Origin: Sorghum bicolor
Taxonomy: Eukaryota; Streptophyta; Magnoliopsida; Poales; Poaceae
Length of the DNA stretch: 64,000 nt
Assembly (NCBI RefSeq): GCF_000003195.3
Contig: NC_012871.2
Span: 53,595,978-53,659,977 of the forward strand
Direction of reading: 5' to 3'
Position 1 is the first letter of the stretch, and the number at the start of each line of letters is the position of its first letter. The notes below the pieces were generated by a model that saw only the letters and a program-made list of their open reading frames with translations, had not been told where the DNA came from and made no database searches. The position numbers were made by a program, and so were the translations under genes. Shown piece by piece: positions 63,472 to 64,000 of the stretch.

Positions 63472-64000
63472 GAGAACACATGGACATGGTAAGAGTTTTT
63501 TCTTACAATGAGCTGCAAACAGCCACACATAAGTTTTCTGAGGCAAATAAGATTGGTGAAGGTTCTATTGGTTCTGTTTTCAGGGTAATTTGCATAATTG
63601 ATCACTTCAATGGAGTTCTGGTATCTTTTCTACTGAATGTTCTTTCTTATAATCTGTTCTATGTGATCAGGGAAGGCTTAAAGATGGAATGGCTGTCGCA
63701 GTAAAGTTGCTCCATGATTCAAAGCAGGGCAGGCGAGAGTTTTTAGCTGAACTCACAGCAATTTCTGGCATTGTGCATGAAAACCTAATCACCTTAGTTG
63801 GATGCTGTTGTGAAAGGTCCCATAGAATCCTTGTATACAATTATCTTGAGAACAAAAGCCTTGCAGACAAACTGTTAGGTGACTCTGATTTTCTATTTTT
63901 TGTCATCCTTTTATCAAGTCGTCCTTTTAATACTAACTACTACGAGACCTGTGCCGCATGGTATTGTAGGATCAAGCAGTAGCACCATCCAACTCAGCTG
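63472..64000 (+). CDS. Receptor-like cytoplasmic Ser/Thr protein kinase (CRPK1-like), 5' part
   Basis: Exons 63472-63584, 63671-63878 and 63970 onward join in frame (phases 0 and 1) with GT-AG introns. Visible: VFSYNELQTATHKFSEANKI, the glycine loop IGEGSIGSVF, the VAVKLL lysine, the REFLAELTAIS helix-C glutamate, HENLITLVGCCCE, and ILVYNYLENKSLADKLLG. The pattern fits kinases like Arabidopsis cold-responsive protein kinase 1, which act in membrane-proximal signalling. The catalytic loop lies beyond the window. The first exon begins at an acceptor in phase 1, so an upstream exon must exist. It may be the short first exon usual for this family, or the NLR upstream. ATG at 63480 is an alternative start. 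Confidence 0.82.

Overview
The window is a transposon-rich stretch of plant nuclear DNA, almost certainly from a grass. The evidence is nested Ty3/gypsy and Ty1/copia LTR retrotransposons, L1-type LINEs, MITEs with grass-type termini (GGCCTTG, GGGCCTGTTC, CTCCCTCC), a coiled-coil NB-ARC-LRR resistance-type gene, and GT-AG introns. A panicoid grass (Sorghum, Miscanthus, maize or sugarcane group) is my best guess. It is an inference from element style, not a database match.

Layout. 40-12263: complete Tekay/Del-type chromovirus on the minus strand, with 3.2 kb LTRs, a TAAAA target-site duplication (TSD), and an extra upstream ORF whose N-terminus copies the histone H3 tail. 12269-14323: LTR fragment and a solo LTR (TSD ATGGT). 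14358-20547: degraded LTR split by a 4 kb solo LTR (TSD GAAAC). 20548-41030: an old copia element, plus strand, split by three insertions. These are a 12.3 kb Tat-lineage gypsy element (21434-33696, TSD GTTAC) with an antisense plant-mobile-domain gene, a hAT-type MITE (33720-34261), and a 5.2 kb mariner-like element (35024-40227, TSD TA) carrying its own nested MITE.

41232-58968: a five-exon CC-NB-ARC-LRR gene. Its reading frame stays open for 973 codons although one intron has grown to about 14 kb. That intron holds a minus-strand LINE (43711 to about 56176), itself split by another LINE, a Tourist-like MITE, a complete copia element (45480-51723, with a hAT-type element and a MITE inside it), and two plus-strand LINE regions. 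58969-62632: remnants of two more copia elements, one with an in-frame protease-to-RNase H fusion. 63472-64000: first visible exons of a receptor-like cytoplasmic kinase, in the same orientation as the resistance gene and running off the window.

Only the NLR and the kinase look like host genes; both are of immune-signalling type. The rest is layered transposon sequence. Target-site duplications, and host-element reading frames that resume when an insertion is subtracted, give the insertion order directly. The two signals I rate highest are the histone H3 tail mimic in the chromovirus and the saturation of the Tat element by the hexamer GCCGAT/ATCGGC (about 97 copies in 12.3 kb, roughly 6 expected).
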